Source of the DNA: Heliomicrobium modesticaldum Ice1
GTDB taxonomy: Bacteria > Bacillota > Desulfitobacteriia > Heliobacteriales > Heliobacteriaceae
Assembly: GCF_000019165.1 (NCBI RefSeq)
Contig: NC_010337.2
Location: 3,040,001-3,075,407, forward strand
Length of the DNA: 35,407 nucleotides
Direction: 5' to 3'
The notes beneath the pieces were generated by a model. The model was not told the DNA's origin. It searched no databases and was given only the letters and a program-made list of their open reading frames with translations. The position numbers and the translations under genes were made by a program. This document shows positions 28,608 to 35,407 of the stretch, piece by piece (within the stretch, counting starts at the first letter, position 1; each line of letters starts with the position of its first letter).

Positions 28608-29717
28608 TTACTCGCCCTCCGTTCCGGCAGATGGCACTGTCTTTTCCCGGCGGAAGCGGGCCAGGATCAACAGGAGGCCCACCGTGGCGATCATAAAAAC
28701 GCCCCATAACGGGCCAAGCCAACGCAGAAACTGTGTCGAGTGTTGGAAGGCTTCAAACCATGGACGGGCGAGCAGGGCGATCACAAAATACACATAGATG
28801 ACAGGATGATAATTGGCCAGATTCAGCCACTGCCCAACAGCCCGCGCCCCTGTGACGATCATGGCCCCCATGGCCGTTATGGTCGGGAACATCCAGAGCA
28901 ACACCAAGAAGATGTCGACCCGTTCAAAAAAGACCATCTGGCGCAGGGTGGTCATCTTTACTTTCAAGGGCTGTTCAAAACTGGAGGCCATCTCCATCCC
29001 CAAGGTTCCGATGATCAAGAAGAGGGTGAATAGCAGATATAAAGCCCCGACGATGGTCACGGCGAGGATCACCCAGTACATTTTTTTGCTGTGACCCAGG
29101 GCGTCATTGAGAAATAAGGGCAGGCTAAAACCAAAAAAAACCATTAAGGAGGCATAAAAATCAAGGCGCCCCCAGTAGGAAAAGTCAAACTGGGTCAGCG
29201 GGAGTGCCAGTTCCGGTCGGATGTCAGCGATGGAGAGATAAAACATGACCACCGTCAAAGGAAAGATGATCACCAGATGCTCGTCGTTGGTCCGCGTGAC
29301 CACCTCCGTCCCCATCAAGGCGAGCCAACAGGCGATGGCTAAAAGGATCGTGGAAAGGACGATGGGCGGCGTCTGATTCAGGTGTACGTCCACAAGCAGT
29401 TCGGCGGCAATCCGAAAAACAGGCCAAGGCAAAGCCAGATGAAAGAGAACCAACGGCAGCGTGATCATGATGCCAAGCCAGCGCCCTGTCAGCTTTTGGG
29501 CGACACCGACGATGTTATCACGAGGAAAGCGGGCGCAAAAACGCCAGGCGAGAGCCAAGGGAATCACCGACAGGGCAACCCCCGACAACAGGGGCGCCCA
29601 TGGATTGTAGGCAACGCTGTGCAGCAAAAAACCGTGGTAATAGAGACCGGCCCCGGAGACGAAAAAGGAGCCCATCAGGAGACCGATCTGGATCATGGAA
29701 ATTTCTTCCCTGTACAC
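28608..29717 (-). CDS. gerB: GerB-family germinant receptor permease subunit
   Basis: This is the B subunit of the receptor, a 10-TM protein of the APC superfamily (369 aa) that binds the nutrient. It begins M-Y-R-E-E-I-S-M-I-Q-I-G, and hydrophobic segments fill its length. It starts at GTG with GAGAGGG close upstream. An in-frame ATG seven codons later is possible. 89 bases separate it from gerA. Confidence 0.92.
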   Translation of the reverse strand: MYREEISMIQIGLLMGSFFVSGAGLYYHGFLLHSVAYNPWAPLLSGVALSVIPLALAWRFCARFPRDNIVGVAQKLTGRWLGIMITLPLVLFHLALPWPVFRIAAELLVDVHLNQTPPIVLSTILLAIACWLALMGTEVVTRTNDEHLVIIFPLTVVMFYLSIADIRPELALPLTQFDFSYWGRLDFYASLMVFFGFSLPLFLNDALGHSKKMYWVILAVTIVGALYLLFTLFLIIGTLGMEMASSFEQPLKVKMTTLRQMVFFERVDIFLVLLWMFPTITAMGAMIVTGARAVGQWLNLANYHPVIYVYFVIALLARPWFEAFQHSTQFLRWLGPLWGVFMIATVGLLLILARFRREKTVPSAGTEGE

Positions 29718-29806
29718 GTTACCCTCTCCAACGCTTCATCTCAAGGATGCACTTGCGATTCTCTTTGCAATCGAGGGCCTCTCTAAGGCTGTTCACAATC
29801 GCCCGG

Positions 29807-31405
29807 TTACACATCATCCATGCTGTCTTCGTTGTATTTCATCGACTTGGTGTCCCAGCGCTGACCGTCTTCTGCCTTGAAGGTGCGCGGACGGTTTGTC
29901 CGCCATTTTGGTGAAAAGAGGTAAATCGTATCGGTCAGGTCGCGAAGGTGGATGGCCGACATCTGGCTGAGGTAAGGAACGCCATAGGATTTCAAGGAAC
30001 CCACATAGGCCAGCACAGTGGTCGCCGCGAATACGACGCCGACGACACCAAAAAAAGACGCCCAGATCATAAAATAGTACTTCAATAGCCGCATCGCCTG
30101 CAGCATGGACAGGTTGGAGACAGTCAGGTTCGTGATGGCTGTGACAGCGACGATGATGACGATGATGTTAGAGGCCAGCTTCGACTGGACGGCCGCCTGG
30201 CCCAGGATCAGGCCGCCGACGATGGTGACGGCACCGCCGACAATGCGCGGAAGCCGCTGACTCGCCTCCAAGATGATGTCCAGCATGAGCAGCATGAGCA
30301 GCACCTCCACCGTCGGAGGGAAGGCGATCCCCTCGCGGGAGGCGGCCATGTTCAAGATCAGTTGGGAGCCGATGATCCCTGTCGGGAATTCGGTGAAGGA
30401 GATGTACAGAGCCGGGAGCATCATGGTCAGGTGATTGCCGACGATCATGCGCAAGATGCGGAAAAAAGTGACCAGGACAGGAGAATAGTAGTAGTCTTCC
30501 GGGGTGCGCCAGAAATCGATGAAGATGGCCGGCACCACCATAGCGGCCGGCGAATTGTCAATGAAAACGGCGATGCGGCCTTCCATCAAGGCAGCCGACA
30601 CCCGGTCTGTCCGTTCGCTCGTCAGGCTGAGGGGAAAGATGTTGAAGGAACGCTTCTGCAGCAACAGCGACAATTCGGCCACATCATGAACCACATCGAT
30701 ATCGAGGCTTTTCAGGTCCTCCTTGACGGCGTCGATCCGCGGCGGGTAGGCGATCCCCTCCACATAGGCCACGACCGCCTTGGTCTTGCTCCGCCGCCCG
30801 ATCGTCATCGACTCGACTCGCAAGCGTTCGTCCTTGATGTGCTTGCGCAACAAGGCCGTATTGACGCGAATGGCCTCGACAAACCCCTCGATAGGGCCGC
30901 GGATCACCTGTTCCGTGATGGGCTCGCCGACTGTCCGGTGTTCGTACTGGTGATTGAAGATGACAAGGCCTGATGACAACCCCTCGGCGAAGAGGAGCGT
31001 GTTACCGTCGAGAAGTTGGCTTTTGGCCTGATCAAGCGTTTTGATCTTCTGCCAGTTGGGGACGGAGATGACCATTTGCCCGAGTATCTCAAAGATATCA
31101 GAAGATTCATCCTGGGGCGGCGCACTCTGCAACGGTTCGATCACATGTAGGGCGAGTTCTTTTTTGTCGATCAGCCCTTCGATGGCGGCGAGGAGAAACT
31201 TCCGGCCCAGCGCTGGATTTTCGATCGGTCGAAAGAAGAGGTCTTTCGGCTCGCCGAGTGCCTTTTTGAGCGCATCCTTCGTCGCCTCCAGCGAGGCCGG
31301 CAGAGCCCGCTCCACCTTCCCGGAACGATCGTCTGGCGGCGGGATCTCATCTTTGCGGTGTTTATAGAGATAGGTTTCCCAAAAGCTCTGTTTATGCTCT
31401 TCCAC
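29807..31405 (-). CDS. gerA: GerA-family germinant receptor subunit
   Basis: This is the A subunit of the receptor (532 aa): an N-terminal soluble region of about 270 residues, then membrane segments carrying the family motif F-P-T-G-I-I-G-S-Q-L and E-G-I-A-F-P-P-T-V-E-V-L-L-M. In known receptors GerA subunits assemble into a channel that releases ions when a nutrient binds. It is first of the gerA-gerB-gerC operon. A forespore sigma-G promoter would be expected upstream, but no convincing one was seen. The ligand cannot be inferred. Confidence 0.94.
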   Translation of the reverse strand: MEEHKQSFWETYLYKHRKDEIPPPDDRSGKVERALPASLEATKDALKKALGEPKDLFFRPIENPALGRKFLLAAIEGLIDKKELALHVIEPLQSAPPQDESSDIFEILGQMVISVPNWQKIKTLDQAKSQLLDGNTLLFAEGLSSGLVIFNHQYEHRTVGEPITEQVIRGPIEGFVEAIRVNTALLRKHIKDERLRVESMTIGRRSKTKAVVAYVEGIAYPPRIDAVKEDLKSLDIDVVHDVAELSLLLQKRSFNIFPLSLTSERTDRVSAALMEGRIAVFIDNSPAAMVVPAIFIDFWRTPEDYYYSPVLVTFFRILRMIVGNHLTMMLPALYISFTEFPTGIIGSQLILNMAASREGIAFPPTVEVLLMLLMLDIILEASQRLPRIVGGAVTIVGGLILGQAAVQSKLASNIIVIIVAVTAITNLTVSNLSMLQAMRLLKYYFMIWASFFGVVGVVFAATTVLAYVGSLKSYGVPYLSQMSAIHLRDLTDTIYLFSPKWRTNRPRTFKAEDGQRWDTKSMKYNEDSMDDV

Positions 31406-31531
31406 TACGCCAGTTCACCCTCCAATAGCTTTTCCCCGAAGGATAAGGTGACATGCCCGTTCATTCAGCAAAAGCAGATGCCAAGACGGTCATAGACCAA
31501 AAGAGCTTCCGGTAGTGATAAACCACACTAT

Positions 31532-31561
31532 CTGTTGTGATGGTTAATTTTTTGTTATAAT
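31532..31561 (+). promoter_or_regulatory. Extended minus-10 promoter for the 188-aa protein
   Basis: TGTTATAAT (31553-31561) contains a perfect TATAAT (31556-31561) with a TGn extension. Minus-35 candidates TTGTGA (spacer 15) or CTGTTG (spacer 18) are weak, as is usual for extended minus-10 promoters. It lies 150 bases before the TTG start. Confidence 0.55.
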
Positions 31562-31710
31562 TTCCGTGACGGCCCTTGAAAGGAAGGCACAGTCGGATCA
31601 ACCGCCCTCGACAATTCCAAAACATTTCCGTTAAAATGGAAACAGGGCGCGCGATATCTGGAAACCCGAGAACAATAGGCATCTACCTGACAAGAGAGGG
31701 GTTTTCCAAT

Positions 31711-32277
31711 TTGACTAGGTCGAAAAAGATCACGTTGGAGCTTTCACCGGAACGGATCCACTGGCTAGAAGGGCAGTCCGATTTGCATGGCGAACCGATT
31801 CCCGAGATCCTTTTGCGATTGATCGATGACGCCATCGCCCGCGATAACTTGGAACAACTCCGTCCCGAACTGGAATCTATGATCAAATCGACAGTGCGCA
31901 ATGTGGTCGAAATGTCGATCACCCAAAAAACGATGGTCGCCGTCAAGCTCTTCGACGAAGCCGTCTCCCCTGCCATGAAGGCCTTCGGCAACCGGGTCAC
32001 GGAAAGCGTCTTTAAGATGGCCGATCGGGTCGAACGCCTGGAAAAACAACTGTATGCCATGAACAAAGGCCAATTCCGCGACGGTGAATTACCTGAAGCA
32101 GAACCGACCGTCCCGAAAATGGCCGCCACCGTTACTGCAGCTGCCGCCTCACCTGTCCTCGACATCGCGTCGGCGCGGGCAGGTGAACCGATCAGCCCTT
32201 CCAGCGAACGCCCCCGCAAGGAAGGTGTCTTGGTCGATTTGCGCGACCATCTCACCGGGGGCAACTGGCCGGAGTAA
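31711..32277 (+). CDS. Unrecognised 188-aa protein, possible ribbon-helix-helix start
   Basis: I do not recognise the family. The N-terminus (S-K-K-I-T-L-E-L-S-P-E-R-I-H-W-L-E, then a helix ending L-L-R-L-I-D-D-A-I) has the strand-helix-helix rhythm of ribbon-helix-helix DNA-binding proteins. A long amphipathic, partly coiled-coil helix (about 45-125) follows, then an Ala/Pro/Ser-rich linker, and a conserved-looking end (V-D-L-R-D-H-L-T-G-G-N-W). The frame is open from 31576, but GAGAGGGG (31694-31701) is nine bases before TTG 31711, so that start is chosen. It is divergent from gerA and ends before a strong bidirectional terminator. Regulator is a guess; a structural spore protein is also possible. 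Confidence 0.6.
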   Translation: MTRSKKITLELSPERIHWLEGQSDLHGEPIPEILLRLIDDAIARDNLEQLRPELESMIKSTVRNVVEMSITQKTMVAVKLFDEAVSPAMKAFGNRVTESVFKMADRVERLEKQLYAMNKGQFRDGELPEAEPTVPKMAATVTAAAASPVLDIASARAGEPISPSSERPRKEGVLVDLRDHLTGGNWPE

Positions 32278-32304
32278 AAAAGGGTCATCGCCATTTTCCC
32301 GGCT

Positions 32305-32367
32305 GCAGCAAAAAAGACCCCCCGATGTTCGTGGACACCACGTATCATCGGGGGGCCTTTTTTGCTG
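32305..32367. terminator. Long bidirectional terminator
   Basis: A nearly perfect 63-base inverted repeat has outer GCAGCAAAAAAG / CTTTTTTGCTGC, a CCCCCCGATG / CATCGGGGGG stem and an inner CGTGG / CCACG. It lies between convergent genes, with A-run and T-run on opposite sides, so it works in both directions. Confidence 0.92.
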
Positions 32368-32421
32368 CCGATTCTTATCGGTATGTTTCCGGCTTTTTCG
32401 CTGACCTCTGCGTAGACGCAC

Positions 32422-34857
32422 TTACTTCGGACGGTAGGTCCCCCGGATCCAGCGGTACAGATCATCATATATCGCTCGGATCTTAGGATCGCTGCTGTTG
32501 CTCACCCGCACAAGGGTTTTCGAGCCGGCGTAGTAGGCGTTGGTCATATCCCCATCGACACCGAGCTGGTGCGCCCTATCCAGTTGCTTGTAAAAAGCGT
32601 TATAGTGGCTGACCGAATCGAAAACCTGGTCGCTGATCTCCAGTTCCATGCCGAGGCGGTACTTCTTCGCCAGCGCCGCCGTCCGGTCCATCCGCTCATC
32701 AGGCTTGATCTCGTCCGCATAGTAGTTGGGTTGCAGAAGCACGTACTCGAAACCGTAAGAGCGCCAGTTTTCATAGCCCTTCGCGCCGTAAAAAGGGATC
32801 CAGTAGAAGTCGCGGTTGTCAGCCCGGACGATGCGCGCAGCCCCCTGCACCAGCTGCGTCTCATCGGGGATGTGGCCGTCGATTGTTTCAGCGTACCAGT
32901 AGATCCCGGCCAGTTCGAGATTATCGAACCTGGCGGCTTGCCAACGCTCGTTCAGCTCCTTATAATACCATTTCAGCGCCGCCAGCCGGTTGGCCAGCGC
33001 CTGTTCGCGACCCACATGGGCGGGATCGAAGGAAAGAGAGGGGCTTTTTTCTGCCAGGTTGCCGAAGTTCCGTTCCTGGCTGTCCGGATAAGGCAGGGTA
33101 AGAATCACCTTCACTGTATGGGCCGTCCCCAGGATACGGTTCATCTCGGCAACCGCCTCGTTGAGCGCGCTCAACTGGATGCCGGGGGTGAAGAGATCGT
33201 CCAGGTAAGCGATCCACTTTTCCTTGACGCTGCCCGTTTCCCTGTAGGGGAGAAAGAGCATCGTGTCAAACATCCGATCCCGGTAGCCCTGGCGGTTTCG
33301 GTAGGCAATCATGGGAAGGAAGTCGTCACTCGTCCAGGTTCCGGCTTTTCCGTGGTGACCTGTGTACACGAGCAGAATGTCGTTGACGCCGGGGATTTGA
33401 AGATAGCCCTTCGCCGTTTTGACGACCTGATCATCGGGGCTCAGCAGCACCGGTTTCGCCGGCGATGGGGCGGCCTCGACGGTCAAGCGCCGCGCAAAGG
33501 TCCAGCCATCGACAGGGAAGCTGAGCTTTATGTAACGCGTATTTAAGGCCGGGAAGCGAAAGCCCAGAACACGCTGTTGCACCGTGCCATCAGAGGGAGA
33601 AAGGCTGTGGCGTACCTCACCCAGGTAAAACCAGTTCTGCCCATCCGGAGAAAGAGCCCCTTGCATGTGCGAAGGCATCTGGATCCCTGCCTGTTTGTCC
33701 TGCAAAAACTCTAAAGAAAGACCGGTCACCGATCGCAATCGCTGCAGGTCGATCAGCACGTCGCGGCCCTCTTGGCGGAGAAAGCCTGTCCAGGTCTCAT
33801 CCGGCGAGGCCAGCCCCCCCTGGGGTCCGGGGTAGTGTTTCGACTCCAGTTGCTGAAAGGCGAGATCGGGCGCATGCTGGCTGACCTGGACAGAAAACGC
33901 GGTGGGTGCCAGCGGTCCCTCACCGGACCTTTTTTCCTCCTTCGCCCGTTCCCCGCTCGCTGGCGGTGTGGTTCTTGGTCTCGACGCCGTGTAGGCGTCA
34001 ACCTCCAAGGGATAACTGGTGAGACCGGCATTGACGGTGACCAAGCCCCGCTTCGCCTGCGGGCCTAGCGTAAAACCGCCATCGCCGGACAAACGGCCGA
34101 GCTTCGGATCATCGACGCCGAAAACAGGCGTAAAACCCAAGGGCACCCCTTTTTCAGGCGTCCACTGCTCCGGGTGACCGGGTGGAAGTTCCACTGCTTT
34201 CATCTCATCCGGCCAAAGGCCAACCTGGCGTTTTGATGTAACGGCGATGGCGCGCAGGGCCTGCGCCTTACGATCCATGCGCAACCTCTCCATCATCCGC
34301 TCTGTTTCAGACAAGGTCAGTCCGTCACAGGGGCGAAACCGTCCCTCTCGGGCCTGCAGCCAGCCTTTTTGAACAGCGTAACGGACGGCCTGTCGGGCAT
34401 AATCGGCGATCTCCCCTTCATCGATCAAAGGATCCCCATAGCCCTGTTCCTGCCGGTCTCCCAAAGCGCGCCAGAGAAGCAGCGCCGCATCCTGCCGGCG
34501 CATCACCTCGTCGGCGCCCAGGCGGCCCGGCGAAATGCCGGAAATCAGGCCGAGGCGGGCCAACGCCTCAACCGCTCCAAAGTCGGGCGAAGTCGGCGTG
34601 ACATCGACAAAAGAGGCTGTTGGCGGAAAGATCGGTAGGACACCGAGCGCATTCGACAGTCGGGAAAAGAAGTCGATCCGCCTGAGCGCGGGCTCTGTCT
34701 GCGCATTTATTGGCAGCGCCGACGGTCGATCCGCCGCCGGTTGCAACAGCGCAGGCTCCGCCTCGCCGGGCGAGGCGAAAGCCACGGTGAGCAGGACCAG
34801 ACCGGAACCTGCCAGAACCCATGCGGCCATACAAGAAGCCAAGAGTTTTCTTTTCAT
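32422..34857 (-). CDS. Secreted DUF4855 protein with SLH-like and discoidin-like domains
   Basis: This is a large exported protein (811 aa from ATG 34857, with GGGGAG about ten bases upstream). A signal peptide (about 1-30) is followed by two SLH-like segments (about 70-180: F-V-D-V then A-V-E-A-L-A-R-L-G-L-I-S-G, and A-V-R-Y-A-V-Q-K-G-W-L) that suggest binding to the cell wall. An F5/8-type-C-like region follows (about 340-460: D-E-T-W-T-G-F-L-R, D-V-L-I-D-L, S-P-D-G-Q-N-W). The C-terminal DUF4855 domain (about 480-805) has L-V-Y-T-G, Y-L-D-D-L-F-T-P-G-I-Q-L-S-A-L, N-L-E-L-A-G-I-Y-W and L-Q-P-N-Y-Y. Its function is unknown. The layout suggests a carbohydrate- or wall-active surface protein. 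It stands alone, convergent with the 188-aa gene. Confidence 0.85.
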   Translation of the reverse strand: MKRKLLASCMAAWVLAGSGLVLLTVAFASPGEAEPALLQPAADRPSALPINAQTEPALRRIDFFSRLSNALGVLPIFPPTASFVDVTPTSPDFGAVEALARLGLISGISPGRLGADEVMRRQDAALLLWRALGDRQEQGYGDPLIDEGEIADYARQAVRYAVQKGWLQAREGRFRPCDGLTLSETERMMERLRMDRKAQALRAIAVTSKRQVGLWPDEMKAVELPPGHPEQWTPEKGVPLGFTPVFGVDDPKLGRLSGDGGFTLGPQAKRGLVTVNAGLTSYPLEVDAYTASRPRTTPPASGERAKEEKRSGEGPLAPTAFSVQVSQHAPDLAFQQLESKHYPGPQGGLASPDETWTGFLRQEGRDVLIDLQRLRSVTGLSLEFLQDKQAGIQMPSHMQGALSPDGQNWFYLGEVRHSLSPSDGTVQQRVLGFRFPALNTRYIKLSFPVDGWTFARRLTVEAAPSPAKPVLLSPDDQVVKTAKGYLQIPGVNDILLVYTGHHGKAGTWTSDDFLPMIAYRNRQGYRDRMFDTMLFLPYRETGSVKEKWIAYLDDLFTPGIQLSALNEAVAEMNRILGTAHTVKVILTLPYPDSQERNFGNLAEKSPSLSFDPAHVGREQALANRLAALKWYYKELNERWQAARFDNLELAGIYWYAETIDGHIPDETQLVQGAARIVRADNRDFYWIPFYGAKGYENWRSYGFEYVLLQPNYYADEIKPDERMDRTAALAKKYRLGMELEISDQVFDSVSHYNAFYKQLDRAHQLGVDGDMTNAYYAGSKTLVRVSNSSDPKIRAIYDDLYRWIRGTYRPK

Positions 34858-35017
34858 AATTGTGCCGTTCTCCCCGTTTGGATTTAGATGATGAAACTGA
34901 CTTCGACATAAAAAAACAAATCCCTTTTCTTTTCCTTTTATTTCAAAATACCGACATGCTCCCACATAGCGGCTGAGCAAATGACACTTTCAAGGGATGG
35001 CAAGCCCATCGCCCCCT
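34858..35017. other. Intergenic region upstream of the DUF4855 gene
   Basis: No gene is seen. The frame of the DUF4855 protein stays open upstream to 34980 but lacks a ribosome site and contains an A-rich leader. Confidence 0.4.
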
Positions 35018-35052
35018 AAAAAAAGAAAAAACCGCTGCGCCATAGGCAACGG
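35018..35052 (-). terminator. Intrinsic terminator after spoVG
   Basis: On the minus strand CCGTTGC (35052-35046) pairs with GCAGCGG (35038-35032), with one GU pair, followed by TTTTTTCTTTTTTT (35031-35018). Confidence 0.85.
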
Positions 35053-35127
35053 TCGGCTCTGTACGACTCGGTGAAACACACCGCGTTCACTGACTGCAAG
35101 GCCATCCTTTCCACGAACGACGCCCTT

Positions 35128-35397
35128 CTAGGCCGTAACGTCTGCCGTAACGCCGTCCTGGCTGGCTTGCGCCACCGCTTCGTTGTAGGCCGCCATGATG
35201 GCCGAAGAGACGACCTCTCTGGCATCGGTGGAGATGGGGTGAAAAATATCGCAGTACTTGCCATCGGGCCGTTTGCGGCTAGGCATGGCCACGATCAGCC
35301 CATTGGGACCCTCCACCACCTTGACGTCGTGGACGACAAAGGCGTTATCGAAAGTCACTGAGAAGATAGCTTTTATCTTGCTGTCCCCATAATGCAT
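35128..35397 (-). CDS. spoVG: SpoVG-family regulator, short N-terminus or partial
   Basis: This small RNA/DNA-binding regulator of sporulation and envelope functions (89 aa as seen) matches the family from [21 protein letters not shown] on, with [10 protein letters not shown] and D-I-F-H-P-I. Usual SpoVG has about 10-13 further residues before this, forming the first strand. Here ATG 35397 has GGAGGAG only three bases upstream, and the frame remains open to the window edge ten bases further on. So the gene is either a truncated variant or continues beyond the window. An acidic/Ala tail ends the protein. A strong terminator follows. Confidence 0.85.
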   Translation of the reverse strand: MHYGDSKIKAIFSVTFDNAFVVHDVKVVEGPNGLIVAMPSRKRPDGKYCDIFHPISTDAREVVSSAIMAAYNEAVAQASQDGVTADVTA

Positions 35398-35407
35398 GTC
35401 TCCTCCA

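Overview
The window looks like chromosome of a high-GC, endospore-forming member of the Bacillota (Clostridia). A Heliobacteriaceae or Peptococcaceae-like organism is my best guess, not a proof. The grounds are a gerA-gerB-gerC germination operon, a CwlD-type cortex amidase, SpoVG, Gram-positive style purS/purF genes, strong AAGGAGG ribosome sites, frequent TTG/GTG starts and many chemoreceptors. No photosynthesis gene is present, so the heliobacterial guess rests on overall style only.

Layout, left to right. (1) 1-4300: a PAS-SGDEF-EAL cyclic-di-GMP protein (-) divergent from a membrane chemoreceptor (+). (2) 4412-8381 (-): a three-gene MacAB-type export operon of adaptor, ATPase and permease, with a palindromic operator candidate upstream. 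(3) 8917-10113 (+): a cation diffusion facilitator ending in a clear terminator. (4) 10301-12410: a small gene cut in two by a complete group II intron of about 1.88 kb, inserted antisense and carrying an intact reverse transcriptase/maturase. The two gene halves rejoin in frame and end just before a terminator. (5) 12490-14386 (+): a CwlD-like amidase and a soluble YfmS-like chemoreceptor.

(6) 14609-26397 (-): the metabolic core. A purine permease (NCS2/PbuG type, own sigma-A promoter and terminator) precedes the de novo purine cluster purE-purB-purC-purS-purF-purM-purN-purH-purD and a CBS-pair protein. Between purE and purB lies a leader whose sequence I recognise as a PRPP riboswitch (ykkC subtype 2b) fused to an intrinsic terminator. 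Accumulated PRPP would therefore be expected to switch on purB and everything downstream. purQ and purL, which normally lie between purS and purF, are absent from the window, and PurS carries an unusual internal insertion.

(7) 26515-35407: an orphan UbiA-family prenyltransferase (+), the gerA-gerB-gerC operon (-), an unrecognised 188-aa protein with a possible ribbon-helix-helix start (+), a large secreted DUF4855 protein with SLH-like and discoidin-like parts (-), and a short SpoVG (-) at the right edge.

The most rewarding items are the PRPP riboswitch, the missing purQL with the altered PurS, the antisense intron that splits a small gene, and several hairpins and small ORFs in leaders that may be regulatory. 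I did not find a defence island, a CRISPR array, a prophage or an obviously new multigene system.
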